Shown piece by piece: positions 10,431 to 19,047 of a DNA stretch of 64,000 nucleotides. Below the pieces are notes generated by a model, which worked only from the letters and a program-made list of their open reading frames with translations, was not told where the DNA came from and made no database searches. Where the stretch lies: the NCBI GenBank assembly GCA_963676095.1, contig OY781040.1:5146001-5210000 (forward strand), written 5' to 3'. Every line of letters begins with the position of its first letter. The stretch's first letter is position 1. Both the position numbers and the translations under genes were made by a program. This DNA comes from G963676095 sp963676095. GTDB lineage: Bacteria; Bacteroidota; Bacteroidia; Bacteroidales; Prolixibacteraceae.

Positions 10431-11780
10431 ATGATTCGGTTTATTTTTTTTCTTGCTTTCTTAATTCTCCCGGTGATTGTAATGTCTCAAAAATATGAAC
10501 CGGGCAATGATTCGACTGCCCCGCTGCACCTGTTGCAACCTGATTATGAGACTCCCTATGGAATCCCCGGTCCTTCATCAATCATTAAGGTCCTTGACCG
10601 TGTATGCCACTACCTGGATTCCGTAACCCCGGCAAAGCTGGAAGACAAGTTATCCGGGAAAGAAATCGGTGACTACAGTAAAATAGACGGGAATACCGTT
10701 TTTAAGCCGGGCGATTTCCGGCTGGTCAGTTACGAATGGGGCGTAACGTATGCCGGGATGCTCCAGGCTTCGGCAGAAACAGGAGACCCGAAATATGCCG
10801 GTTATGTTTATGACCGGATGCAGTTTCTGTCCGCTATCCGGCCTTATTTCATAAAGTTTGAGGAAGACCATCCGGGAGAGCAGGATGCCTTGCAATCCGT
10901 GTTGCACCCTGGCGCGCTGGATGATGCCGGGGCGATGTGCGCAGCCATGATCAAGTCGGAGCTGTCCGGTTTTAAAGGGGATTTGTCGCCGATGATCCGG
11001 AATTTTATAGATTATATTCAAAAGAAACAGTACCGGTTGCCTGACGGTACGCTTGCCCGTAAGCGGCCTCAGCCGAATTCGCTGTGGCTCGACGATTTGT
11101 TCATGAGCGTACCTGCCTTGGCCTGGATGGGTAAATATACAGGCGATACGGTTTATTATAACGATGCGGTGAAGCAGGTTTTGCAGTTTTCGAAGAGGAT
11201 GTTCGATTATGAAAAGGGACTTTACATGCACGGTTGGGTTGAAGGGATGTCTGAACACCCGGAGTATCACTGGGGTAGGGCGAATGGCTGGGCGATCATG
11301 TCGATGGTCGAGTTACTGGAAGCACTTCCTGAGAGTTACCCGGGCCGGGACCAGGTACTCGACCTGTTAAGGCGCCATGTAGCAGGCCTGTCGCGTTATC
11401 AGTCGGGAAGGGGCTTCTGGCACCAGTTGATCGACCGGGAAGATACCTACCTTGAAACTTCGGCGACGGCAATTTACACGTACGCGATAGCCAGGGCGAT
11501 AAACCGGGGTTACGTTGATGCGAAGGTTTATGGACCGATGGTTTGCCTGGCCTGGAATGCAGTAGCCACGAAGGTAAACGGCCAGGGGCAGGTTGAAGGA
11601 ACCTGTGTTGGAACCGGTATGGGGTTCGATCCGGCTTTTTATTATTACCGTCCTGTGAATGTTTATGCCGCGCATGGGTATGGACCGGTATTGCTGGCCG
11701 GTCCGGAGGTGTTGGAGATGGTCAGGACACATAATATCCGGATGAATGATAGTTCTGTTCAGTTTTTAAAAAGAAAGTGA
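10431..11780 (+). CDS. GH105 unsaturated rhamnogalacturonyl hydrolase (secreted)
   Basis: Cleaves the unsaturated galacturonyl residue left on the non-reducing end of oligosaccharides by pectate or rhamnogalacturonan lyases. A signal peptide is present (about 1-19, FLILPVIVMSQ). The alpha/alpha-barrel motifs of the GH88/GH105 clan are visible: NSLWLDDLFMSVPAL with the probable catalytic Asp at 221 or 222, HWGRANGWAIMSMVELLEALP, GFWHQLIDREDTYLETSATAIYTYA, and a late GTCVGTGMGFDPAFYYYRP. Length of 449 is somewhat longer than the minimal 370-residue family. Encoded 128 bp after susD. Its codons look richer in G and C than those of the flanking sus genes, which may mean a different history. Confidence 0.88.
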   Translation: MIRFIFFLAFLILPVIVMSQKYEPGNDSTAPLHLLQPDYETPYGIPGPSSIIKVLDRVCHYLDSVTPAKLEDKLSGKEIGDYSKIDGNTVFKPGDFRLVSYEWGVTYAGMLQASAETGDPKYAGYVYDRMQFLSAIRPYFIKFEEDHPGEQDALQSVLHPGALDDAGAMCAAMIKSELSGFKGDLSPMIRNFIDYIQKKQYRLPDGTLARKRPQPNSLWLDDLFMSVPALAWMGKYTGDTVYYNDAVKQVLQFSKRMFDYEKGLYMHGWVEGMSEHPEYHWGRANGWAIMSMVELLEALPESYPGRDQVLDLLRRHVAGLSRYQSGRGFWHQLIDREDTYLETSATAIYTYAIARAINRGYVDAKVYGPMVCLAWNAVATKVNGQGQVEGTCVGTGMGFDPAFYYYRPVNVYAAHGYGPVLLAGPEVLEMVRTHNIRMNDSSVQFLKRK

Positions 11781-11938
11781 TTGAATTGGTTTTATTATTT
11801 TAGCGACAAAACTAATTAGACATGATTTTTCTTCATAAATACCATAAAACCAATAAAATTATTATCTTGTGAGGGTTTGGCTGCTGATAGGCGGCATGTT
11901 ATTATTTTTTACCCTGCTATGCTAAAAAACGTAAACTA

Positions 11939-14017
11939 ATGAAGCAGTATTTCCTACCCTTTTTGTGTTTTTTTATTGCCCTTCCTGTGTTGAAAGCTCA
12001 AAAAAAAAGTTTTTTCCCGGAAAAAGAACTGACTACTGTCGGCGCTTATTATTATCCTGAGCATTGGGATGAGTCACAATGGGAGAGGGATTTTAAGAAA
12101 ATGTCGGATATGGGGTTTGAATTCACGCATTTTGCAGAATTTGCCTGGGCACAGCTCGAACCACAGGAAGGAAAGTACGATTTTGCATGGCTTGACCGGG
12201 CCGTTGCATTAGCTGCGAAATATAACCTGAAGGTGATCATGTGTACTTCCACGGCGACTCCTCCCGTTTGGCTGGTCCGGAAACACCCTGACGTTTTGAA
12301 AAAACTGGAAAATGGCCAGTATCTTGATCATGGATCACGTCAGCATGCCTCTTTTTCAAGTAATTATTATCGACAGTATTCATTGAAGATGATTGCCGGG
12401 CTGGCAAAACATTACGGGCAGGATAAACGGATTATTGGCTGGCAGTTGGATAATGAGCCTCAATCGAATGTCGATTACGGGGATGATGCACAGCATCGTT
12501 TCAGGGATTGGCTAGAGCAAAAATATCAATCGGTCGATTCTTTGAATAAGGCATGGGGAACCAATTTCTGGAGCGGTACTTACACCGATTTTTCACAGAT
12601 AGATATCCCCCGGTATTCGCAGTGGGGAATGAACCTTTACCAAAAGCTCGACCATAAACGGTTTTGTGATCATGAGACCGCTTCATTCCTTGATGAGCAG
12701 GCAGAGACGATCAGACAGTATGCCAGTCCGGATCAGTGGATCACTTCCAACTACATACCTTCTTATGATGTCCGGTACATCGGAATGAGCCATGAGCTTG
12801 ATTTTGTATCCTACACACGCTATATGGTTTATGGAGGGGACAGGGGTATTGGAAGAGAAGGATACCGTGTGGGCGACTATACCCGCATCAGTATGGCCAA
12901 TGATTTTTTCAGGCCATTGTCCGATGGAATTTACGGCGTGATGGAACTACAACCAGGACAAGTAAACTGGGGAACGATCAATTCGCAGCCGCTTCCGGGG
13001 GCGGTCCGTCTTTGGCTCTGGAGCGTCTTTGCCGGAGGAAGTAAGTTTTCATGTACCTACCGCTTTAGGGCGCCGATTTATGGGTATGAACAATATCACT
13101 ATGGTATTCTCGGAACAGACGGGGTTACACCAACTCCCGGTGGTCTTGAGTATGAAAGGTTTATCAGGGAGATTAAAACTTTGCGTGAGAATTTTACTTC
13201 TACTGATGTACCTGTTGATTATTTGAAGAGAAAGACCGCTATTATTCTTGATCCGGATAATGTTGCTGCAATTGAACAAAACCGGCAGACCACAGAATGG
13301 AATACAGAGCAGCATGTATTAAAGTATTACAGGGCATTGAAGTCTTTTGGTGCTCCGGTCGATTTTATACGCGATACGATGGATTTTTCTTCTTACCCGG
13401 TTGTAATTGTTCCGGCATTTCAGCAAATCAGTAAATCGTTTATCAGTCGGTTAACTTTATATGCGGAGAAAGGAGGAACCTTGGTTATGACGTGTCGCAC
13501 AGGACACCAGGATAGCCAGGGACATTTGTGGCAATCAAAATTTGCCGAACCGATTTATAATCTGATTGGCTCCGGCATCGAATTTTATGATCTGCTGAGA
13601 CCTTATGCACCGGATACGGTAACCATGGACGGGAACAAATATAGCTGGACCAGCTGGGGCGAAATCCTGGAGCCGGATAAAAAGGCTGAATCCTGGGGAG
13701 TATATCAGGATAGCTTCTACACAGGAAAAACAGCAATCGCTTTCCACAGAATGGGAAAGGGGACAGTTACCTATGTGGGAGTCGACAGTAATGATGGTGC
13801 ACTGGAACATGATGTCCTGAAAAAGGTATACCAGACTGCTGGAATACAGGTAAAAGATTATCCTGAAGAAATTATTGTCGATTATCGGGATGGGTTTGGC
13901 ATTGCGGTGAACTATTCGGATAAAGTCTACGAAATGCCTCTTCCGGAAGGGACTTCTGTTTTAATCGGGAGCAAGAGAATCCCAACTGCCGGGGTGCTCG
14001 TCTGGAAGATCCACTAA
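11939..14017 (+). CDS. GH42 beta-galactosidase (secreted)
   Basis: Hydrolyses terminal beta-galactose; in this setting probably galactan side chains of rhamnogalacturonan-I. A signal peptide is present (1-20, IALPVLKAQ). The TIM barrel opens with TVGAYYYPEHWDESQWERDF and FTHFAEFAWAQLEP. The acid/base Glu173 sits in GWQLDNEPQS and the nucleophile Glu336 in GVMELQPGQVNW, both canonical for GH42. A trimerisation-type domain (about 425-610) and a short C-terminal beta domain follow. Length of 692 matches the family. Export contrasts with the cytoplasmic enzymes of many other phyla and fits periplasmic digestion after SusCD import. Confidence 0.93.
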   Translation: MKQYFLPFLCFFIALPVLKAQKKSFFPEKELTTVGAYYYPEHWDESQWERDFKKMSDMGFEFTHFAEFAWAQLEPQEGKYDFAWLDRAVALAAKYNLKVIMCTSTATPPVWLVRKHPDVLKKLENGQYLDHGSRQHASFSSNYYRQYSLKMIAGLAKHYGQDKRIIGWQLDNEPQSNVDYGDDAQHRFRDWLEQKYQSVDSLNKAWGTNFWSGTYTDFSQIDIPRYSQWGMNLYQKLDHKRFCDHETASFLDEQAETIRQYASPDQWITSNYIPSYDVRYIGMSHELDFVSYTRYMVYGGDRGIGREGYRVGDYTRISMANDFFRPLSDGIYGVMELQPGQVNWGTINSQPLPGAVRLWLWSVFAGGSKFSCTYRFRAPIYGYEQYHYGILGTDGVTPTPGGLEYERFIREIKTLRENFTSTDVPVDYLKRKTAIILDPDNVAAIEQNRQTTEWNTEQHVLKYYRALKSFGAPVDFIRDTMDFSSYPVVIVPAFQQISKSFISRLTLYAEKGGTLVMTCRTGHQDSQGHLWQSKFAEPIYNLIGSGIEFYDLLRPYAPDTVTMDGNKYSWTSWGEILEPDKKAESWGVYQDSFYTGKTAIAFHRMGKGTVTYVGVDSNDGALEHDVLKKVYQTAGIQVKDYPEEIIVDYRDGFGIAVNYSDKVYEMPLPEGTSVLIGSKRIPTAGVLVWKIH

Positions 14018-14434
14018 TACACAACCGAACTGACTTTCTTTATGAAGAAGGAAAGGCTTGATTAAGAGATTGGAATTATTATTCGTTCGTTTAGTGCTTA
14101 CTCATAGAAAGAAACATTAACTAAAATGTCTGACTATTCCTTTTTTCCCCTTTTTACAAGGATGGTGATTCCTTTGGGAACAACCGGACAGATCCCTGGT
14201 GGCCTGGCGAAGCTGTCCGGAGATATTCCTTTTGGAGATAAGTTTGCGAGATGTATTCTAGGGGTGTTGTTTAACGACAATCCCGGGACGGGAGATTTTG
14301 ATTTAGTAGTGGATATTTTGTAAAACAGTTGAATTGAGTATGACTTTTTCGAAAAACATTTTTTCTTTTGCAGGGATTAACTATCCGACTACTTTTACTT
14401 TTTATAAACCAGGAAAACCTAATCAAAAACAGCT
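14018..14434 (+). other. 417-bp gap between GH42 and GH78 with one doubtful short reading frame
   Basis: No convincing gene. A 65-codon frame at 14126-14323 (MSDYSFFPLFTRMVIPLG... ending DFDLVVDIL) lies on the same strand but has no recognisable domain, signal or transmembrane segment. Its composition does not look like that of its neighbours. It may be a decayed fragment or chance. The remainder is AT-rich leader of the rhamnosidase gene. Confidence 0.35.
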
Positions 14435-17149
14435 ATGAAAAAAATTTTGCTTTTTTTTATTGTTTTTCCATCTATTGTTTCTACGGCTGCAGCGCAGATT
14501 GAGGTAACTAACCTGCTGGTTGAAAATAAAGTCAACCCGGTAGGAATAAGCGAGATGTACCCCCGGCTAAGCTGGCAGTTACAATCTTCTAAAAGAAACG
14601 TCCTTCAGTCTGCATTTGATATCCGGGTCAGCGAAGATCTGGGATCATTGCAAAAAGGGACAGATTTAATATTCAGTACTGGTAAAATACCGTCTGATCA
14701 GTCTGTATATGTACAGTTTACCGGGAACACGCTGAAGCCGGGACATAAGTATTACTGGCAGGTTCGGGCCTGGGATAATAATGATAAAGTTTCGAAGTGG
14801 AGTGAACCTGCCTCGTGGGTCATGGGCATTATGGGACCCGAAAACTGGACAGCCAAGTGGATCCAGGCAGGATTCAGGGAGGATGGTTCAGGCGTTTCAC
14901 CAATTTTCAGAAAAGAATTTGTAGCGGAGAAGAAAGTGAAACTGGCTGTCGCCTTTATTACTTCCAGGGGAATGTATGAAGCACAAGTCAATGGCAAAAA
15001 AATTGGAACGGCATGCCTTACCCCTGGCTGGACCTCGTATGATAAACGGATTCAGTATCAGACTTATGATGTGACCGATCTTCTTAAGGACGGGAGAAAC
15101 GCTATTGGCGTGACGCTTGGGAATGGATGGTACCGGGGGAATATCGGGTTTAACGGACAGACTGATGTTTACGGAAAGAATCTTGCGCTGCTTTTTCAGA
15201 TGCAGATTATTTATGAGGATGGATCCGTTCAGCAGATTATCTCCGATGGTTCATGGCGGTCGTCGACCGGGGCTATCGTGAATTCGGAAATTTATCACGG
15301 AGAAACCTACGATGCCCGACTGGAGAAGAAAGGCTGGACAATGCCGGGGTTTAACGATGCCGATTGGAGTGAAATTATTTTGAAGGATTATCCGGTAATC
15401 GATCTTGTTGCAACGGAAAACGAACCAGTCCGGAAACATGAAGTTTTTAAGCCTGTAAAGATTTTTACCACCCCAAAAGGCGAAAAAGTGATTGACTTCG
15501 GACAAAACCTGGTTGGTTGGGTTCAGGTAAAAGCATCAGGAAAAAGCGGTGACAAAATAACGATTTCCCATGCGGAAGTTTTGGATAAAGATGGTAATTT
15601 TTATACGGAAAATCTACGTTCTGCAAAGCAGAGAGATGTATATGTTCTAAAGGGAGACAGTGATGAAACCTTCGAACCTCACTTTACATGGCAGGGATTT
15701 CGTTTTATTAAAGTGGAGGGATATCCGGGAGAGCTGAAACCAGATAATTTTACTGCGACAGCTTTGTATTCGGATATGGTTCCGACAGGCACTTTTACCT
15801 GTTCCGACGACCTGGTTAATAAGTTACAGCATAATATTCAGTGGGGACAACGGGGTAATTTTCTGGATGTGCCTACAGACTGTCCTCAGCGGGACGAGAG
15901 ACTGGGCTGGACCGGGGATGCACAGGTGTTTTCCCGTACTGCAAGTTTTAATTTCCGAGTACATAGCTTTTTGTCCAAATGGTTGAAGGATCTGGCGGCC
16001 AGCCAGTATGATGATGGCCTGGTTCCGGATGTGGTTCCGGATGTCATTCGCGATGGAAAGTGTAGTCCGGGATGGGGAGATGCCGCCACCGTTATCCCCT
16101 GGAACATGTATTTAGCTTATGGAGACATACAAATTCTGGAGAATCAGTACGAAAGTATGAAAAAATGGGTGAATTATATCGATTCGGTAAGCCAGGATAA
16201 TTTGTGGATTCCAAAATCATCATATGGCGATTGGTTGTTTTATCGTCCGGCAGATGATAATGACGGGCGCTCGGCTGTTACAGATAAGAGCCTGATTGCC
16301 CAATGTTTTTTCGCCTGTTCAGCGCAGCTGTTGATTGATGCTGCAAAAGTACTTGAATATAATGAGGATGCTGAGAAATACCAGGATTTACTGGAACATA
16401 TAAAAACAGCCTTCATGAGGAATTTTGTTACACCGTCCGGCAGGTTGGTATCCGGAACCCAAACGGCTTATGTCCTGGCCCTGAATTTTGATATGCTCCC
16501 GGAAAATTTTAGGCAACAGGCTGTTGACCGTCTGGTTGAAAATATCCGGTCGTATGATAATCATTTAACCACTGGTTTTTTGGGAACACCATACATTTGT
16601 CCTGTACTCACCCGGTTCGGATATACCAATGTCGCCTTCGATCTGTTGTTGCAAAAATCTTATCCTTCCTGGTTATATCCGATAACGATGGGGGCTACGA
16701 CCATATGGGAACGCTGGGATGGCATTAAGCCTGATGGAAGTTTTCAGAACCCTGGAATGAACTCGTTTAACCACTATGCTTATGGTGCTATTGGTGACTG
16801 GTTGTATCGTGAAGTGGCAGGAATCAATACTGACGAGAAGAATCCTGGATATAAGGTTATTTGTATTAAACCTCATATAACAAACCGGCTGAGTTTTGTA
16901 AAAGCGGAGCTTCAGACTTATTACGGAAAAGTTGTCTCTTCCTGGGAAAATGAACAGGGAAAACTTACAATGAAAGTAGAGATACCTGTGAATACGACTG
17001 CCACCGTCTATATTCCTGCGTCTGATGTTGGAAAAGTTAAGGAAAGTGGAAAGAATCTTTCTAGAAAAGAGATCGAGATCGTTGGAACAGAAAATGGATA
17101 TGTCATTGTGCATATTGGATCAGGAAAATATGAATTTACAGTGAACTAG
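14435..17149 (+). CDS. GH78 alpha-L-rhamnosidase (secreted)
   Basis: Releases alpha-linked L-rhamnose, here probably from the rhamnogalacturonan-I backbone or its oligomers. A signal peptide is present (1-20, VSTAAAQ). A fibronectin-like N-domain (EVTNLLVENKVNPVGISEMYPRLSW) is followed by the Bac_rhamnosid_N domain (RGMYEAQVNGKKIGTACLTPGWTSYDKRIQYQTYDVT), a concanavalin-like domain with VIDFGQNLVGWVQVKASG, and the six-hairpin catalytic domain with DCPQRDERLGWTGDAQVF and TTIWERWDGIKPDGSFQNPGMNSFNHYAYGA. A C-terminal Bac_rhamnosid_C beta domain ends the protein. All expected parts are present; 904 residues is typical. Confidence 0.96.
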   Translation: MKKILLFFIVFPSIVSTAAAQIEVTNLLVENKVNPVGISEMYPRLSWQLQSSKRNVLQSAFDIRVSEDLGSLQKGTDLIFSTGKIPSDQSVYVQFTGNTLKPGHKYYWQVRAWDNNDKVSKWSEPASWVMGIMGPENWTAKWIQAGFREDGSGVSPIFRKEFVAEKKVKLAVAFITSRGMYEAQVNGKKIGTACLTPGWTSYDKRIQYQTYDVTDLLKDGRNAIGVTLGNGWYRGNIGFNGQTDVYGKNLALLFQMQIIYEDGSVQQIISDGSWRSSTGAIVNSEIYHGETYDARLEKKGWTMPGFNDADWSEIILKDYPVIDLVATENEPVRKHEVFKPVKIFTTPKGEKVIDFGQNLVGWVQVKASGKSGDKITISHAEVLDKDGNFYTENLRSAKQRDVYVLKGDSDETFEPHFTWQGFRFIKVEGYPGELKPDNFTATALYSDMVPTGTFTCSDDLVNKLQHNIQWGQRGNFLDVPTDCPQRDERLGWTGDAQVFSRTASFNFRVHSFLSKWLKDLAASQYDDGLVPDVVPDVIRDGKCSPGWGDAATVIPWNMYLAYGDIQILENQYESMKKWVNYIDSVSQDNLWIPKSSYGDWLFYRPADDNDGRSAVTDKSLIAQCFFACSAQLLIDAAKVLEYNEDAEKYQDLLEHIKTAFMRNFVTPSGRLVSGTQTAYVLALNFDMLPENFRQQAVDRLVENIRSYDNHLTTGFLGTPYICPVLTRFGYTNVAFDLLLQKSYPSWLYPITMGATTIWERWDGIKPDGSFQNPGMNSFNHYAYGAIGDWLYREVAGINTDEKNPGYKVICIKPHITNRLSFVKAELQTYYGKVVSSWENEQGKLTMKVEIPVNTTATVYIPASDVGKVKESGKNLSRKEIEIVGTENGYVIVHIGSGKYEFTVN

Positions 17150-17313
17150 TCCTGTTGTATACCCGGATAATTTAAGCCCGGATGTGGCGTTTTGTGTTTG
17201 ATGACAGTTTACCCCCTTTCAAAAAACGATATGTGCCCGGGTATTTTTCCTGTAGTAAGGTAACTTTATCCAAATTTATACGTGCGATGATATAACGATA
17301 AACCTGATACATT

Positions 17314-18513
17314 ATGAAAAAGATCGTTCCCATTATTTTTTTTGTTTCACTGCTTCCATTCTTGTCTTGTAAAAACAACCAGACAGCAGAGCTTTCCCCG
17401 CTTGAGTGGGGAAAAAAGATGGCCGATTCGGACATGAAGCGTAACCCGGATGCCTCCAAATTAGATTTTAGTCCGGAACCTCGCTGGAGCTATACGCAGG
17501 GACTTGTTTGCCTTGCCGACCAGCGGCTCGCTGAAGTAACCGGGAACCAAAAATATTATCAGTATGGATTGGACTATGCCAACAAGATGATCAAGGATAG
17601 CGGAGTTATTGCTACGTATGATATGAATAAGCATAATCTTGATATGATTAATTCCGGGAAAATACTTTTCGACATTTATAAAAAGACAGGCGATGAAAAA
17701 TATAAAAAGGCCATTTATACACTAAGGGAACAACTAAACAGCCAGCCCAGGACCAGTGAAGGCGGATTTTGGCATAAAAGGGTTTATACCAGTCAAATGT
17801 GGCTGGATGGGGTTTATATGGCCGATCCGTTTTATGCCCAGTTTGGAAATGTCTTTAATGAGCCTGCTGCGTTTGACGATGTAGTTAATCAGCTCCTGGT
17901 CATTCAGAAACATACACACGACAGTATTACCGGCTTAAATTTTCACGGATGGGATGAAAGCCATGAACAACAATGGGCTGATTCCTTAACCGGGCATTCG
18001 CCTCATGTCTGGGGACGTGCTCAGGGATGGTATATGATGGCCCTTGTGGATATTCTCGATTTTTTACCGCAAGACTATTCGAAACGAAATGAAGTGATCG
18101 GAATATTGGATACGGTTGCAAGAGCTGTTGTTGCGGTACAGGATTCGGCATCCGGCGTTTGGTTTCAAGTACTCGACCAAAGTGGCCGTGAAGGAAATTA
18201 CCTCGAATCGACCGGGTCTTCCATGTTTGTTTATGCCTTATTAAAAGGTGTGCGGATGGGGTATCTTGATCAGTTCTATCTTGCCCCGGCAAGGAAAGGA
18301 TTTGAAGGAATCCTGAAAAATTTTATCAAAAAAGATGATGATGGGACAATTTCTTTGACGAATTGCTGTGCCGTGGCCGGCCTGGGGGGAAACCCTTACC
18401 GGGATGGTTCTTATGAATATTACATCAGTACTGAGGTCCGGGATAATGATCCGAAGGGAATAGGTCCGTTTATCATGGCTTGCATTGAAATGAGTAAGGC
18501 CGAAGTAAGATGA
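17314..18513 (+). CDS. GH105 unsaturated rhamnogalacturonyl hydrolase (lipoprotein)
   Basis: Second GH105 enzyme of the locus, closer to the YteR/YesR type. A lipoprotein signal with lipobox PFLSC (Cys19) suggests membrane anchoring, whereas the first copy is soluble. Family motifs: WSYTQGLVCLADQRLAEVTG, QMWLDGVYMADPFYAQFG with the catalytic Asp165, GLNFHGWDE, HVWGRAQGWYMMALVDILDFLP, GVWFQVLDQSGREGNYLESTGSSMFVYAL. The C-terminal GLGGNPYRDGSYEYYIST and KGIGPFIMACIEM are also standard. Length of 399 is normal. It is the last intact gene of the rightward locus before the disrupted gene and the mobile element. Confidence 0.95.
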   Translation: MKKIVPIIFFVSLLPFLSCKNNQTAELSPLEWGKKMADSDMKRNPDASKLDFSPEPRWSYTQGLVCLADQRLAEVTGNQKYYQYGLDYANKMIKDSGVIATYDMNKHNLDMINSGKILFDIYKKTGDEKYKKAIYTLREQLNSQPRTSEGGFWHKRVYTSQMWLDGVYMADPFYAQFGNVFNEPAAFDDVVNQLLVIQKHTHDSITGLNFHGWDESHEQQWADSLTGHSPHVWGRAQGWYMMALVDILDFLPQDYSKRNEVIGILDTVARAVVAVQDSASGVWFQVLDQSGREGNYLESTGSSMFVYALLKGVRMGYLDQFYLAPARKGFEGILKNFIKKDDDGTISLTNCCAVAGLGGNPYRDGSYEYYISTEVRDNDPKGIGPFIMACIEMSKAEVR

Positions 18514-18603
18514 TATTACTGTTTGGCAAAGGTCAAAATCATCAAAACACTGGAGAGAGTCAGATATCGCCGGGATTGATTTTTCTTTTAGAATTTAAAA
18601 GCT

Positions 18604-18925
18604 TTATTCTTTCGGGATTTCAGGAACTTTATACCATTTATTTACCGGGGCAGGAGGAGTATAAGATCCCAGATAACTCATGACCTCCCTGCTGGTACCT
18701 GCAACATGGTAGAGATCGCGGTAAGCTGGTTTAGTTTCCGCGTCGGCCTGATGTGTTACCATCTGACGGGAAAAAACGGAACCACCCTTTTGTGATCCCC
18801 GTCTAATGGGTCATTGGCGGGATTGTTTTTTGTGTATTTGCGATACTGATTTTTGATTTCGTTTTGGGATTTCTCACAGAGATGGTTATCATCGGGCCAT
18901 GTGAGCCAGAGGGAAGCCTCTTGCC
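18604..18925 (-). pseudogene. 3' remnant of an unrecognised gene, truncated at the mobile element and frameshifted
   Basis: Reading leftwards, the sequence is protein-like in one frame (SLWLTWPDDNHLCEKSQNE, then NQYRKYTKNNPANDP) down to about 18777. It then continues in a second frame (SRQMVTHQADAETK, RDLYHVAGTSREVMSYLG, ending KWYKVPEIPKE and a stop at 18604-18606). One extra A in the A6 run at 18771-18776 would join the two into a single frame (VVPFF then SRQMVTHQ). Upstream (rightward) the coding sequence ends at about 18926, where the GC-rich mobile element begins. No 5' half is seen on the far side of the element. I do not recognise the family. It faces the polysaccharide locus tail to tail. 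Confidence 0.6.
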
Positions 18926-18960
18926 TGTTTTTAAACGGGTTCGATGCCCGTTTAAAAACA
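18926..18960. repeat. 35-bp perfect palindrome at the left edge of the IS21-like element
   Basis: TGTTTTTAAACGGG (18926-18939) and CCCGTTTAAAAACA (18947-18960) are perfect 14-bp inverted arms around a 7-base loop. It begins with TG and ends with CA and lies where the composition changes. No T-run follows on either strand as expected of a terminator. It may be an end structure of the element. Confidence 0.6.
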
Positions 18961-19047
18961 AAAAAGACGCCGGACATGTGACTGCCGGCGCCTGCGGCTG
19001 ACCATCGGTTTAACGTTTCACCCCGGGTCGCCTCTTGCCAAAGTCGG

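Noticed and set aside
10650..11270. 206-codon frame opposite the first GH105 gene
   Set aside because: Antisense to a well-supported enzyme; it arises from the GC-richer codon usage there and has no domain features.
11785..11854. 11-bp inverted repeat ATTGGTTTTAT / ATAAAACCAAT after the first GH105 gene
   Set aside because: The arms are AT-rich and 48 bp apart, a level expected by chance in such DNA; no T-tract follows.
14126..14323. 65-codon frame between GH42 and GH78
   Set aside because: No domain, signal or conserved motif is recognisable; kept only as a note in the gap entry.
18935..18951. GGGTTCGATGCCC resembling a tRNA T-arm
   Set aside because: It is the loop of the palindrome; no acceptor, D-arm or anticodon arm can be built around it.
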